From the NCBI GenBank assembly GCA_013298875.1, contig JAAFJH010000003.1, positions 1-58,029 of the forward strand: 58,029 nucleotides of DNA, read 5' to 3'. Position numbers and translations under genes: made by a program. The notes under the pieces are model-generated. The model searched no databases. It was not told where the DNA came from and was given only the letters and a program-made list of their open reading frames with translations. Positions 1-8,754 of the stretch are shown here, piece by piece; position 1 is the first letter of the stretch, and every line of letters starts with the position of its first letter. The stretch is from Synechococcales cyanobacterium bin2.concoct.b11b12b14.033. GTDB lineage: Bacteria; Cyanobacteriota; Vampirovibrionia; Caenarcaniphilales; Caenarcanaceae.

Positions 1-18
1 ATACTGTAGCTCTTGACT

Positions 19-32
19 ATAAAATTAAACAC
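19..32 (+). promoter_or_regulatory. putative late-promoter motif (copy 1)
   Basis: ATAAAATTAAACAC lies 23 bases before the ATG at 55 and resembles the AAAATTAAATAG core found before other virion genes in this window. It is the weakest match of the set, with no TAG at its end. Confidence 0.35.
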
Positions 33-54
33 AACCAAGCTACTCCTATCAAAA

Positions 55-282
55 ATGGCTACGAAATCAAATAAAACAACTAAGTCTAAGATGTCTTCCC
101 CCTCATTTATTGAGATGTCAATATATGAACCTCCAAAACCTACTTTCACGGAAGATAAAGCCAAGATGGTTCTGGAACTTTCTAGAGATAAAGGTATTGA
201 GAGAATGATGGGCAGGGATCTTAAATGTCAAGCAGAAATCTTCCTTAACGGGGTAGATGCAGGAAAGAAAGGTAAAAAATAA
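55..282 (+). CDS. small basic protein, probably virion-associated
   Basis: A 75-residue protein with a Lys/Ser/Thr-rich start and no recognised domain. I chose the ATG at 55 over an in-frame TTG at 13 because the TTG lies inside a promoter-like stretch. The stop overlaps the start of the next gene (TAATG), so the two are probably translationally coupled. Its position beside virion-type genes suggests a structural or assembly role, but that is inference only. Confidence 0.6.
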   Translation: MATKSNKTTKSKMSSPSFIEMSIYEPPKPTFTEDKAKMVLELSRDKGIERMMGRDLKCQAEIFLNGVDAGKKGKK

Positions 283-1109
283 TGTCTACTTCGGGTTATT
301 CAAAATATAATGGTGGTGGTTATGATTATCTAGGCTCTGTAGCTCCTATCAGGATAGAGTGTAGGGTCAAGTTCGATGGTACCGAATATGTGCCTAATAA
401 ACCATTTCCAGATGCTAGAGTTAAACCAAAGTTAGCAGCAGCCTTTGAGAGAGGGGAAATATCTCATAATGATATTCTGAAAATGGCAGGAGCTGAAGGG
501 TTATTTCAATTAAGAGATAGAGGAGTTTATAGAAGGGCAGGTGCCGCAAATGCCAACGATGTAAAGATACCTTTATTTGAAGTAACGAAAGGATGTATTG
601 TGGGTGTAAGAGGTTACTGTACTCACGATTTAACTGATGTCCGTAGAGTCTTGACAGTAGGTGTAGATGATACATCTCCAGGCATCGATATAGATCCGAC
701 TTTATTTTTATTAAGTTATTTTCCTGCATGGCGAGTACATCAAGGGGAAATGATCACACAACTATATCCACCACTCCCAACTTACCCTAACGACACGATA
801 GTCGGACATGCTGCTAAATTCTTTAATCCAGAGACAGAACTCTCTAAAGGAACAATAGTTAATCTGTATATAAAGAATGATAATTTACCTCCAGATCCAA
901 ATGTACCTTTTGATCCTAACAATGCAACTGGATCTGGAGCTATAACGGAAGGGGATATAACTCTTGAGTTCTTTGTAGCGGCAGTTAGTGCAGAGCAGTA
1001 TGAAGAATATAATAATGAATATAATTCTTACGATCAGACTTCTAAACCCTATTCAGCACAAGATAGAACTTATCAATATGACTTCGGACCTGTAGTGCCT
1101 AGATTTTAA
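282..1109 (+). CDS. putative virion structural protein
   Basis: A 275-residue soluble protein with no recognised family. The N-terminus is Gly/Tyr-rich (GGGYDY). The middle holds alternating beta-type sequence, and the C-terminal 45 residues are rich in Tyr, Asn and Glu. It overlaps the preceding small gene by one base in a TAATG junction. A promoter and structured RNA start five bases after its stop. A head-completion, neck or baseplate role would fit the neighbourhood, but no motif confirms it. Confidence 0.6.
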   Translation: MSTSGYSKYNGGGYDYLGSVAPIRIECRVKFDGTEYVPNKPFPDARVKPKLAAAFERGEISHNDILKMAGAEGLFQLRDRGVYRRAGAANANDVKIPLFEVTKGCIVGVRGYCTHDLTDVRRVLTVGVDDTSPGIDIDPTLFLLSYFPAWRVHQGEMITQLYPPLPTYPNDTIVGHAAKFFNPETELSKGTIVNLYIKNDNLPPDPNVPFDPNNATGSGAITEGDITLEFFVAAVSAEQYEEYNNEYNSYDQTSKPYSAQDRTYQYDFGPVVPRF

Positions 1110-1114
1110 ATTTA

Positions 1115-1143
1115 TTGACATAAAATAAAAAAACAGTTATTCT
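1115..1143 (+). promoter_or_regulatory. sigma70-type promoter of RNA A
   Basis: TTGACA at 1115-1120 and TATTCT at 1138-1143 are separated by exactly 17 bases. The predicted start of transcription, about 7 bases downstream, falls at the first base of the outer stem of the structured RNA at 1151. A matching promoter sits before the related RNA at 2957. Confidence 0.6.
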
Positions 1144-1150
1144 TTTAAAA

Positions 1151-1254
1151 GTAGGTGTTGAGATTTTCAGATACTTCAATTTAATCTGAAACATTTAACC
1201 TGAAAATCAATTTCCCCCTACAAACATTAAAAAAATCTAATATTGTTAGTTTTT
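1151..1254 (+). ncRNA. structured RNA A (unknown class)
   Basis: An outer stem GTAGG (1151-1155) pairs with CCTAC (1217-1221). An inner stem GATTTTCAG (1162-1170) pairs with CTGAAAATC (1200-1208). The apical loop holds TACTTCAA (1172-1179). The copy at 2957-3034 has the same two stems with different paired bases and the same loop octamer, so the pairing is supported by covariation. A short CTAA/TTAG hairpin followed by five T (1237-1254) may end the transcript. I do not recognise a known riboswitch, 6S RNA or tRNA. Confidence 0.55.
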
Positions 1255-1303
1255 GATTGAGAAAGGTATATTTAATATCTAGTTAAAATACTCTTTTTAT
1301 TGA

Positions 1304-2923
1304 ATGAAAAACACAGGTCAGTTTATAAATAAATCAGTTGACGAACAAAATACAGTTATACAGAAAAAGTATCCTTATTTGACTTTATTATCTTATACAA
1401 GTTTTGAAGATTATTGTGAAGTAATTGATACAGAATATAATGAGACATTTAAATGTCGTTACAAAAATTTACATTACGGTAGAGTTAATTGTCCCTCTAG
1501 AAAAAAAGAAAACCGAAAAAAAACATTATTGGAAAAATATGATGTCGATAATGTATGTAAGATACCAGGAAATTTAGAAAAAGTTAAAGCTACAAATCTA
1601 AAGAAATATGGGGAAGATAATTTTGCTAAAACTACAGAATTTAAAAAAAGACACAGTGATTTATGGGTAGCTAAATCCCAAGAAGAAAAAGAAGCAATTG
1701 TAAAAAAGACACAAACAACAAACATAGAGAAGTATGGGGTTGTTAATCCAATGCAGCATAAAGAGGTAAAAGATAAAGCTAATAAAACCATAAAAGAAAG
1801 ATATGGTGTAGAGAATGTGTCCTATATTCCAGAGGTTAAAAAGAAGTTATCGGATAGTTATTATCAAAATAATATGAAAGAAAAACTCATTCAAGGAATG
1901 ATTTCAAAGCACGGAGTAGAAAACCCTATGCTTATTCCAGAAGTTAAAGAGGCAGTTATTTCAAAAAGTATTCAGACAAAAAAAGATAAAGGTTTAATCA
2001 AATATGTATTTAATGGGAATACTTTATCAGAACTCATTCAAGATAATTTAGTGCCATTTACTTATTCTCATATGAGAAACTTAATTGTATCTGACCCTAG
2101 TTTAGATATATTTTGTCTTGATAAATCTTATACTGATTTAGAAAGAAAAGTAGCAAATTTTCTGACAGATAATAATATTAAATTTCTTCATGATCGTTCA
2201 ACAATACCAACCTTTGAAAAGAAAAGACCTGACTTTCTTATTGAAGATCATAAAGTGATAATAGAGTGTCATGGATTATATTGGCACTCAGAATTAATGG
2301 GATGGAACTCTACAAAGGCTAAAAAAAGAAGAGAAATATTTAATAACGCAGGTTATCGTGTGATATCTTTATATCAAGATAATATTGAAAAGTCCTGGTC
2401 CATCTGTCAATCTATTTTAGGCAATGTTTTGAAATTAAATAAGTCAAAAATATATGCTAGAAAATGTGAAGTTAAAAAGATTGAAAATAAAAAAGAAGGT
2501 ATTGATTTTTTAGAAAAGAATCATTTAATGGGTAAAGGAAAAGGGGGAATATTAGGTTTATATCACAATAATGAATTAGTATCTGTATTACAGTATTATA
2601 ATAAAAATAATATTTCGGAGATTTCCCGATTCTGTACTTTATTAAACCATTCGATTGTAGGTGGATTTAGTAAATTATTAAATAAATTAAAAACAATTAC
2701 AGAAGCTAAAGCAATATCTACATTTATTGATCTTGATTATGGTACAGGATACCATTTAACTAGTATGGGATTTATCTCTAAAAATATATACCCTAGCTTT
2801 AAATGGACAGATATGAATAATAGATTTAATAGATATAAATTTCCCGGAAAAACTGGATATATTCATAACTTAACAAGAATATGGGATTCTGGTCAACAAT
2901 TATGGGTATTAGAATTAAATTGA
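1304..2923 (+). CDS. homing endonuclease-like protein: KYG repeats, Vsr-like nuclease, GNAT/Mom-like domain
   Basis: A 539-residue protein in three parts. Residues about 60-235 carry five or so repeats of the type KYGVxNPMxxxEVK, a DNA-binding repeat seen in phage homing endonucleases. Residues about 275-375 contain a Vsr/PD-(D/E)XK-like nuclease (RPDFLIEDHKVIIECHG, then YWHSE). Residues about 385-520 form an acyltransferase-like domain (ISRFCT, IDLDYGTGYHLTSMGF) that aligns with the Mom-like domain of the two GIY-YIG proteins near 41 and 44 kb. Its stop TGA is part of the TTGACA of the following promoter. It is probably a selfish gene inserted between two copies of a structured RNA unit. Confidence 0.7.
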   Translation: MKNTGQFINKSVDEQNTVIQKKYPYLTLLSYTSFEDYCEVIDTEYNETFKCRYKNLHYGRVNCPSRKKENRKKTLLEKYDVDNVCKIPGNLEKVKATNLKKYGEDNFAKTTEFKKRHSDLWVAKSQEEKEAIVKKTQTTNIEKYGVVNPMQHKEVKDKANKTIKERYGVENVSYIPEVKKKLSDSYYQNNMKEKLIQGMISKHGVENPMLIPEVKEAVISKSIQTKKDKGLIKYVFNGNTLSELIQDNLVPFTYSHMRNLIVSDPSLDIFCLDKSYTDLERKVANFLTDNNIKFLHDRSTIPTFEKKRPDFLIEDHKVIIECHGLYWHSELMGWNSTKAKKRREIFNNAGYRVISLYQDNIEKSWSICQSILGNVLKLNKSKIYARKCEVKKIENKKEGIDFLEKNHLMGKGKGGILGLYHNNELVSVLQYYNKNNISEISRFCTLLNHSIVGGFSKLLNKLKTITEAKAISTFIDLDYGTGYHLTSMGFISKNIYPSFKWTDMNNRFNRYKFPGKTGYIHNLTRIWDSGQQLWVLELN

Positions 2924-2949
2924 CAAAATTTAAAAATATATGTTATTAT
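2920..2949 (+). promoter_or_regulatory. sigma70-type promoter of RNA B
   Basis: TTGACA (2920-2925) overlaps the endonuclease stop codon. A TATTAT -10 box follows at 2944-2949 (18-base spacer, or 17 to TTATTA). The predicted start lies at the outer stem of the RNA at 2957, the same geometry as the promoter at 1115. Confidence 0.6.
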
Positions 2950-2956
2950 ATTGATA

Positions 2957-3099
2957 GTTAGTGGTGAGATTAACAGTTACTTCAAAAATAATCTTCATCG
3001 GATAACCTATACCTGTTGATTGATTTTCCCTAACAAATTTTTTCACTCCAACTATAATCTCTCTTTTAAGCTAGGAATTTAATTTTCTGGCTTTTTTTT
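2957..3099 (+). ncRNA. structured RNA B (paralogue of RNA A)
   Basis: An outer stem GTTAG (2957-2961) pairs with CTAAC (3030-3034). An inner stem GATTAACAG (2968-2976) pairs with CTGTTGATT (3013-3021), with G-U wobbles. The loop TACTTCAA (2978-2985) is identical to that of RNA A while the stems differ by compensating changes. A good intrinsic terminator follows, which would give an RNA of about 140 bases. Confidence 0.6.
3068..3099 (+). terminator. intrinsic terminator of RNA B
   Basis: AAGCTAG (3068-3074) pairs with CTGGCTT (3087-3093) and is followed by a run of T to 3099. It separates RNA B from the fibre gene at 3184, which has its own upstream motif. Confidence 0.7.
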
Positions 3100-3129
3100 A
3101 TTTGGTACTATATCTACTCTTTTGTAAAT

Positions 3130-3144
3130 ACAAAAATTAAGCAG
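3130..3144 (+). promoter_or_regulatory. putative late-promoter motif (copy 2)
   Basis: ACAAAAATTAAGCAG, 40 bases before the ATG at 3184. It matches the first 11 bases of the consensus ACAAAAATTAAATAG shared by virion genes here. Confidence 0.5.
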
Positions 3145-3183
3145 GCAATAAGAAGTTTTAAGATTGGGGGAATGTTTTAAGAG

Positions 3184-5496
3184 ATGTCGGTATATACAAA
3201 TTATTATGGATGGTATTTATTAGGAGGCTCGGGTGGTGGGGGAGGCGGCGGAGGTGGCGGTGCTCCGACTGGACCTGCGGGAGGTGATTTAACCGGTACA
3301 TATCCTAATCCTGAATTAATACCTTCTGGAGTAACTGCGGGGACATATGGGGATGCTACTAATGTGGGTCAGTTTACGGTAGACTCTAAAGGAAGAGTTA
3401 TAGCAGCACAAAATGTTCCGATTGTGTTGAATCCAACTCAGATTAATAATTTCAATGAAGCAGCCCAAGATGCGATCGGTTTAGTGTTAGTAGACTCAGC
3501 CAATATAGATTTCACGTATAATGATCCAGGAAACACCATAACGGCTGATTTGACCAATACTGGAGTTATACCTGGAACATATACCTACCCTACCGTAACG
3601 GTTGACCAAAAAGGTCGAATTACAAATATTACAAATTCTCCAGTTGTGCCAGGACATTTAATATTAGAAGATAATACCCCATTTACCCAAAGGTCTGGAT
3701 TAAGTTTTCTGGGTTCTGATTTTGATGTTTCGGACGATTCCCCAAATAATCAGACAGATGTTCAGTTAGCAAATACAGGAGTAGCCCCCGGAACATACGG
3801 ATCCACTAACCAAATCCCAATCTTTACAGTAGATCCAAAAGGACGAATTACGAGTTTAACTACAGTAGCGGCATCTGTAGGTATTGGGGGACACGCAATA
3901 CAGGAAGACAACACAACATTCACGCAGAGAGGAAATTTAAGTTTTGCGGGACAATACTTTGATTTGACAGATGATTCAGCAAATAACCAGACCGAAGTAA
4001 CGTTCGCTAATAGCGGGATAACAGCCGGAACATATGGATCAGCTACCCAAATTCCTCAAGTTACTTATGATATTAAAGGGAGAGCTCTATCGGCCGTGAG
4101 TCTGCCATTATCTATAACATCCTCACAAGTAACGGACTTTAACGAAGCAGCCCAAGATGCGATTGGGTTAGCGTTATTGGACTCAGCCAATATAGATTTT
4201 ACATATAATGATCCAGCCAATATAATAACGGCTGACTTAACCAATACAGCGGTTTCTCCAGGTACATATACTTACGCTACCGTAACAGTTGACCAGAAGG
4301 GACGCGTTGTTTCTGCCGCTAACGGAGTAGCTCCTCCTGCCAATACAGATGGATTACCAGAAGGGGTAACTAATTTATACTTTACGAATGAGAGAGCACA
4401 GGATGCGGTTGGCAATGCGTTATTGGACTCAGCCAATATAGATTTCACATACAATGATCCAGCTAATCAAATAACAGCCGATCTAACCAATACTGGTGTT
4501 TCTCCAGGTACTTATGGTTCGGCTACTAATGTGGGTCAGTTTACAGTTGATGTAAAAGGTAGATTAACTGCTGCTACCAATATACCTATTATAATCAACT
4601 CCACCCAAGTAACTGATTTTGTAGAGGCAGCCCAAGATGCAGTTGGGGGTGCTTTAACAAATTCTCCAGATATTTTATTTAATTACAATGATCCTTCAAA
4701 TCAAATAACAGCTGACTTAACTGCTACTGGAGTTTCAGCCGGTACATTTACTTACCCTACCGTAACGGTTGATACCAAAGGAAGAGTAACAAATATTTCT
4801 TCCAATACTCTATCGGGTGGTCATACAATTCAAGAAGATAATGCATCATTCCCTACTCGGCAAGGATTAAGTTTCTTAGGTAATCATTTCGATATTTCGG
4901 ATGATTCTGCAAATAATCAAACAGATGTATCTTTAGCTAATACAGGAGTTTCTCCAGGTACTTATGGAGGTGCAAATACAATTCCCGTATTTACAGTAGA
5001 TGCTACAGGACGAATAACTTCCGTAACTAACACACCAGTAAATGGGGCATTAATAAACTGGGGTGGTATTTATACAGATATTACAGGAGCTACAGGTCAT
5101 GGATCCACAGATACAAAATTCCGGTTTCTTTCCAACATAATAGTAGAATCAGGTTCCGCAGGTATAAGTGGATCTACCACTATAGCGAATGGTACTTCCG
5201 TAACGATAGGAGTTAAAGGTTATTATATTGTATCTTATATTGATTCTTTCTCTGGAGGATCCTCTCAGATAGGTATTAGCAGAAATTCTGCACAAGGCAC
5301 AACCAATGTAGCGAATATTTCATCAGGAAATCGATTAGCTTACTGTAATACCCCAGGAGCCGGATTATTAGGTGAAGTAATGTGGCAAGGACAATTAAAT
5401 ATAGGAGATGTAGTAAGACCTCATACAGATGGGCAACCTAATGCCTCATCTGATTTTGTGAGGTTTAATGTTTATAGAATGTTTGAAGTGCCTTAA
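3184..5496 (+). CDS. tail fibre protein with repeated beta modules
   Basis: A 770-residue fibre. After a short N-terminus comes a ten-Gly linker (about residues 17-26), then [19 protein letters not shown], a common start of phage fibre shafts. The shaft is built from about seven modules of the form GTYGxxTxxPxxTVDxKGRxT, [12 protein letters not shown] and [19 protein letters not shown]. An alternating module type reads xIQEDNxxFxQRxxLSFxGxxFD. The last 130 residues form a different globular tip, whose start ([13 protein letters not shown]) recurs in the fibre ending at 13773. Long stretches are identical in DNA to that fibre. Expected at the tail tip, binding host surface glycans or proteins. 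Confidence 0.85.
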   Translation: MSVYTNYYGWYLLGGSGGGGGGGGGGAPTGPAGGDLTGTYPNPELIPSGVTAGTYGDATNVGQFTVDSKGRVIAAQNVPIVLNPTQINNFNEAAQDAIGLVLVDSANIDFTYNDPGNTITADLTNTGVIPGTYTYPTVTVDQKGRITNITNSPVVPGHLILEDNTPFTQRSGLSFLGSDFDVSDDSPNNQTDVQLANTGVAPGTYGSTNQIPIFTVDPKGRITSLTTVAASVGIGGHAIQEDNTTFTQRGNLSFAGQYFDLTDDSANNQTEVTFANSGITAGTYGSATQIPQVTYDIKGRALSAVSLPLSITSSQVTDFNEAAQDAIGLALLDSANIDFTYNDPANIITADLTNTAVSPGTYTYATVTVDQKGRVVSAANGVAPPANTDGLPEGVTNLYFTNERAQDAVGNALLDSANIDFTYNDPANQITADLTNTGVSPGTYGSATNVGQFTVDVKGRLTAATNIPIIINSTQVTDFVEAAQDAVGGALTNSPDILFNYNDPSNQITADLTATGVSAGTFTYPTVTVDTKGRVTNISSNTLSGGHTIQEDNASFPTRQGLSFLGNHFDISDDSANNQTDVSLANTGVSPGTYGGANTIPVFTVDATGRITSVTNTPVNGALINWGGIYTDITGATGHGSTDTKFRFLSNIIVESGSAGISGSTTIANGTSVTIGVKGYYIVSYIDSFSGGSSQIGISRNSAQGTTNVANISSGNRLAYCNTPGAGLLGEVMWQGQLNIGDVVRPHTDGQPNASSDFVRFNVYRMFEVP

Positions 5497-5792
5497 GATT
5501 CATAGCTTAAAACGATTCTGATTGTACCGAATGAATTAATTTGGGCAATCAGATCGCTACAAGCCGCAGACTCAAATCCAGTTTGCTCCATAGCATAAAG
5601 GGCTTCTAGATTAGAGGCATCTAATGTAATGATTGGACATTCTTTTATTCTGGTCTTAAATATCTCACAGAATTTCTTACCAAATGTACTGAAAGAATCA
5701 ACCGGAAGTGCTGTATCTTTGTCAGCTGTGTGTTGATACGCTATATTGGGTCCTAATGTCATGTATTTAATATGAGTAACTATACTATACAT
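5493..5792 (-). CDS. hypothetical protein
   Basis: A 99-residue protein with no recognised family. Its stop overlaps the last bases of the convergent fibre gene by four bases. It is the last gene of a leftward block running from 10064 down to here, which includes an endolysin-like gene. It has one Cys in [13 protein letters not shown] and a second in SAACSD. Function unknown. Confidence 0.5.
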   Translation of the reverse strand: MYSIVTHIKYMTLGPNIAYQHTADKDTALPVDSFSTFGKKFCEIFKTRIKECPIITLDASNLEALYAMEQTGFESAACSDLIAQINSFGTIRIVLSYES

Positions 5793-5881
5793 TATATATC
5801 AAAAAACGTACTCTGTCTATAAATTAATCAATATTGTATCTTTTGTTTGAAAAAGAAGCTTCCCAATCCTCTAAATTATAT

Positions 5882-6127
5882 TTATTCAATATTGTTCCCC
5901 TCCAAAATTTTTCTATTTCTAGAAACATCATGTTCTTCTTTTGAGATTACCTTGTAATACATAATAACTACCTGCTCCATCTTATATGTGTCATTAAGGT
6001 GTTTTTCGATTGCCCTTATTGAGAATATATGGGACTTCTCCCCTGTGAGTTCGCAAACATAATTTCCATGTCCCTTTGCACTCAAGTAACTTACAAAATA
6101 ATAAGTTGATTTTTCTGTTTTCTTCAT
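5882..6127 (-). CDS. hypothetical protein
   Basis: An 81-residue protein (MKKTEKSTYYFVSYL...) with no membrane segment. The pattern of short strands and a central helix (IFSIRAIEKHL) suggests a small alpha/beta protein. It lies just downstream of the YopX-like fragment at 6162-6287 and starts after an AGAG ribosome-binding sequence. Function unknown. Confidence 0.5.
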   Translation of the reverse strand: MKKTEKSTYYFVSYLSAKGHGNYVCELTGEKSHIFSIRAIEKHLNDTYKMEQVVIMYYKVISKEEHDVSRNRKILEGNNIE

Positions 6128-6161
6128 TGCTTTGCTCTTTTAATTGTTTTATCTAACTCCA

Positions 6162-6287
6162 TCAATTCAGGGGTTTCAAACTTATTTTGTGAGCTTCGTT
6201 ATCAGCTCCAGTAAAGCGAATTCCTGTTACTTTATGCATCTTCTTTGCAACTTTGTCGAAAACTCTAAATTTAATTGTTCTAGACAT
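6162..6287 (-). CDS. short YopX-like protein or truncated remnant
   Basis: A 41-residue frame starting MSRTIKFRVFDKVAKKM and preceded by a strong AAGGAG site seven bases before the ATG. The start resembles the N-terminus of phage YopX-family proteins (RxIKFRxxDxxxKKM), which are normally about 130 residues, so this is either a mini-version or a gene cut short. A TGATG junction follows, with only 12 codons after it. Confidence 0.45.
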   Translation of the reverse strand: MSRTIKFRVFDKVAKKMHKVTGIRFTGADNEAHKISLKPLN

Positions 6288-6357
6288 TGACTAACTCCTT
6301 ATTTCCTATATATTAATTTACTTGCCCAAAATAGTTATTAACTAAACCTATTTGTAT

Positions 6358-6813
6358 TCATATTTTTTCTAATCCTTTTTCTTTAGATAATTTAAATTTT
6401 TGCCCTGTCGCAACAAGTTTTTGATTGGATTCTGAACCTTTTAAATCTGAATAACAAAATTCATCAATAATAAGTTCTTCTACCTTAAGGGTATCGAAAT
6501 AATCAAACATATCTTTGATATTCTCAAAGAAAGGATATTCTTGTTCTTGTCTATATTGAGTGGTGTAGGAAGTTCCCTTCTTGCTACCTAAATATTCTGT
6601 AAACTTTTTGAAGTAATTTTCTTGATTCTCAGCTCCATTAGAGGATCTATTGTCTAACACCCATCTTTCAGCTACAGCATGAGCTACGGGGTGTTTCTTT
6701 TTATTATCTTTCATCTCATCAAAAAAAACTTGAGCTGTCAACCATGTAGAGGTTGGTTTCTTTAACCCGGTAGAACAAACACCTTTTCTAGATAAAAATT
6801 TACTTCTAGCCAT
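6358..6813 (-). CDS. hypothetical protein downstream of endolysin
   Basis: A 151-residue basic/acidic soluble protein with no recognised domain. I chose the ATG at 6813 (MARSKFLSRKG) because an AAAGAGG site lies directly before it and it leaves a one-base gap to the upstream stop. An ATG further upstream would overlap the endolysin gene. It is probably co-transcribed with the endolysin-like gene. A spanin seems unlikely because there is no signal peptide or membrane segment. Confidence 0.55.
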   Translation of the reverse strand: MARSKFLSRKGVCSTGLKKPTSTWLTAQVFFDEMKDNKKKHPVAHAVAERWVLDNRSSNGAENQENYFKKFTEYLGSKKGTSYTTQYRQEQEYPFFENIKDMFDYFDTLKVEELIIDEFCYSDLKGSESNQKLVATGQKFKLSKEKGLEKI

Positions 6814-6814
6814 T

Positions 6815-7531
6815 TTAAACCTCTTTAAAACTCTCAACTCTTTTAACTAATGCTTGATAACAAGACTCTCTGCAAGTACCGGTGTTACCCGATAAAAACC
6901 ATGATTTTAGATGTTTGATTCTAAGTTGCTTAGCTAATTCTAAATCCCCATTTGCTTTTTTGTCAATAACATTAGATAGCCTTACAGATTTATTAACCGC
7001 AGTATCGAAAATAAAATTAATATATTCTTGATTATACTTTAAGTCTAAGTGAAGGGGCTTAAAGTAATAGTGATAATAATATTTTCTGACTAAATCCTTG
7101 TTAAGTCCCGATACATGAATAGGGAATCCTTTAAGGGGGGTATACCACCTTTGATTAACTCCGTAGTTAACCGCATAGCCATTATTATCAATACCATAAC
7201 CTTTCTCATGTTGTAGAGTTCTATTAAACGCAATATCATAAGCTCTGGTATCTGTGAGTTTATTATGGTTTAACTTTTTTAACTTACTAGATAATAGTAT
7301 TTTCTCTAATTGTGCTCTTTTAAGAGCTTTACTCATATAAGCTAATTTTCTTTCAATTGATTTCTTTTCCAATTTTAAAAGTTCTAATTCCGCCTCTGAT
7401 GAAGCTAATTCACTAACAAAGGCAATTCTCGAATAAGGTATTGCTAAGGGCTTAGAGGAATGGAGTATTGAAAAATAGGTAAATGAACTAATTAAAGTAA
7501 CCCCTAAAAAAGAAATAAAATAATTTCTCAT
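6815..7531 (-). CDS. membrane-anchored GH108-like endolysin
   Basis: A 238-residue protein. Residues 5-23 form a hydrophobic N-terminal segment that could be a signal-anchor-release (SAR) helix. Residues 40-90 are charged coiled coil. Residues 95-238 resemble the GH108 N-acetylmuramidase fold, with the likely catalytic Glu in HEKGYGID (E109), then VNYGVNQRWY and a C-terminal part with two Cys (TGTCRESC). Such enzymes cleave peptidoglycan for host lysis. A strong GGAG site precedes the start. The usual GGxTxxGI core is degenerate here (YAVNYGVN), so the family call is moderate. Confidence 0.65.
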   Translation of the reverse strand: MRNYFISFLGVTLISSFTYFSILHSSKPLAIPYSRIAFVSELASSEAELELLKLEKKSIERKLAYMSKALKRAQLEKILLSSKLKKLNHNKLTDTRAYDIAFNRTLQHEKGYGIDNNGYAVNYGVNQRWYTPLKGFPIHVSGLNKDLVRKYYYHYYFKPLHLDLKYNQEYINFIFDTAVNKSVRLSNVIDKKANGDLELAKQLRIKHLKSWFLSGNTGTCRESCYQALVKRVESFKEV

Positions 7532-7535
7532 CTTT

Positions 7536-7925
7536 TTATTCTCCTATTAAATTTGGTTGTATGATTGTCAAATCAGTATATTCATTACTTAACCAGTCTA
7601 AAAGTGACTGAATACCTGCCACAATAGAAGGATTATCATTGCTTTCAATAATTAAATGAACCTCCATAAGATCATTTAATTGTGTTCTTTTCGGTAAATC
7701 TAAAGAAGTTTTATAAATTTTGCCATTAATTACGCTAGATATTGATTCGGTTTGGGTTAAATTATTCTCAGAAGATTTAACAAATTCCCCATTTTCCCCT
7801 ATTTCAGAGCTAAGCGAGTAATTAGTGGCTGGTGGAGGCACGCATTCATTGACCCACTTAGCAAATTCTAAATGCGTAAACATTTTACTTTCGGGGGAGT
7901 CCCAGAAATTAACGAATATATTCAT
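7536..7925 (-). CDS. hypothetical protein upstream of endolysin
   Basis: A 129-residue acidic, soluble protein without a recognised family. It ends four bases before the endolysin gene, whose ribosome-binding site lies inside its last codons, so the two are probably one operon. No transmembrane helix is visible, so it is not an obvious holin. Confidence 0.55.
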   Translation of the reverse strand: MNIFVNFWDSPESKMFTHLEFAKWVNECVPPPATNYSLSSEIGENGEFVKSSENNLTQTESISSVINGKIYKTSLDLPKRTQLNDLMEVHLIIESNDNPSIVAGIQSLLDWLSNEYTDLTIIQPNLIGE

Positions 7926-7978
7926 ATTATTGATTTTCCTATTATTTTTGCGTTGTTTCTATATGTTTTTATTTGTTT

Positions 7979-8030
7979 CAAAATCCTGCAAAGCTTCTTC
8001 CAGAGAGTTTTAGGCCGGGGAGTGTCAATG
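7979..8030 (+). repeat. probable IS605-type 3' end relic
   Basis: A forward reading gives KSCKASSREF-stop, then GAGTGTCAATGAA. This resembles the last codons of a tnpB gene followed by the element's right terminus. The GTCAAT ending recurs at 37840 and 54852 and at the edge of the intact element at 41766. No transposase body remains. Confidence 0.35.
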
Positions 8031-8037
8031 AAATTAC

Positions 8038-8733
8038 CTATTCTCCTTTTAACTGTATTTTAGTCAGAACCTGATTTACACTTTTCACAGTTTTATAATT
8101 AGCAATTGTCTCTAAATCTGATCCGTCTAATATACCTCTCCCTGCTAAATCTTTAATTTTTGTTTCTGTTATTTTAAACTCTTGAAAATACGGAACTTTG
8201 GAAACTGGCAATAAACCCTGAATTTTAGGATCATAACTGGCTGTTTCTCTTTCGGACAAAGAATAACCAATTTCCGAACCTTCCGCTTTTTTTAGATTTG
8301 CTTGATTTAAAAGTCCAATTAATTCATTCTTGGCGGTTGTTTCTTCTTTTCCTTTAAGTAAAATTTCTTGTTGGATTGAATAAAGTTTGTCGGTAGCTTC
8401 TTTTATTAGATTCGCTATTTCTTTTTTTTCGTAAACAATTTGCATTTTCTCTACTGGGAAAACTTCGTAAATTTGCTCCCACATTGTCTTCAAGTCCATA
8501 TCAGAGGCACTACCATCACCAGTTATATCGTAGTCAGTAAAGGATATAAATTTGCCGTTTATCTCCACAACTTTTTCCTCAAGGTTGTACCAGCGGCGTT
8601 CATCTATTTTTTTACTGTACTTTGTGTCAGCACCACAAAGCATTTCCCAAGTATCGTCTTCATCTAAGTAAGGGTTGCTTGCGGTTTCGCAAAGATGTTT
8701 GTAAATGTTTTTATCTAATTTGTCAAAGCTCAT
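8038..8733 (-). CDS. hypothetical protein
   Basis: A 231-residue soluble protein with no recognised family. It has a clear AAGGAAAC ribosome-binding site. The N-terminal part is acidic (YLDEDDTWEML), the middle is helical (EIANLIKEATDKLYSIQQEILL), and the C-terminus holds a KIKDLAGRGILDGSDLETIANY stretch that could be a helical hairpin. Part of the leftward block 10064-5493. Confidence 0.6.
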   Translation of the reverse strand: MSFDKLDKNIYKHLCETASNPYLDEDDTWEMLCGADTKYSKKIDERRWYNLEEKVVEINGKFISFTDYDITGDGSASDMDLKTMWEQIYEVFPVEKMQIVYEKKEIANLIKEATDKLYSIQQEILLKGKEETTAKNELIGLLNQANLKKAEGSEIGYSLSERETASYDPKIQGLLPVSKVPYFQEFKITETKIKDLAGRGILDGSDLETIANYKTVKSVNQVLTKIQLKGE

Positions 8734-8754
8734 TTTCGTTTCCTTATTATTTAG

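Noticed and set aside
1151-1221. RNA A as a tRNA, NAD+-sensing, preQ1 or SAM riboswitch
   Set aside because: No cloverleaf or CCA end, none of the conserved riboswitch cores I know, and the downstream genes are a nuclease and a fibre.
1110-3110. Group I intron around the endonuclease gene
   Set aside because: The flanks do not interrupt a coding frame, and each flank is a self-contained promoter-RNA unit rather than half of a catalytic core.
7825-8063. Two overlapping forward frames of about 62 codons
   Set aside because: They run antisense through the start of the 7536-7925 gene and an IS relic; no ribosome-binding site, no domain.
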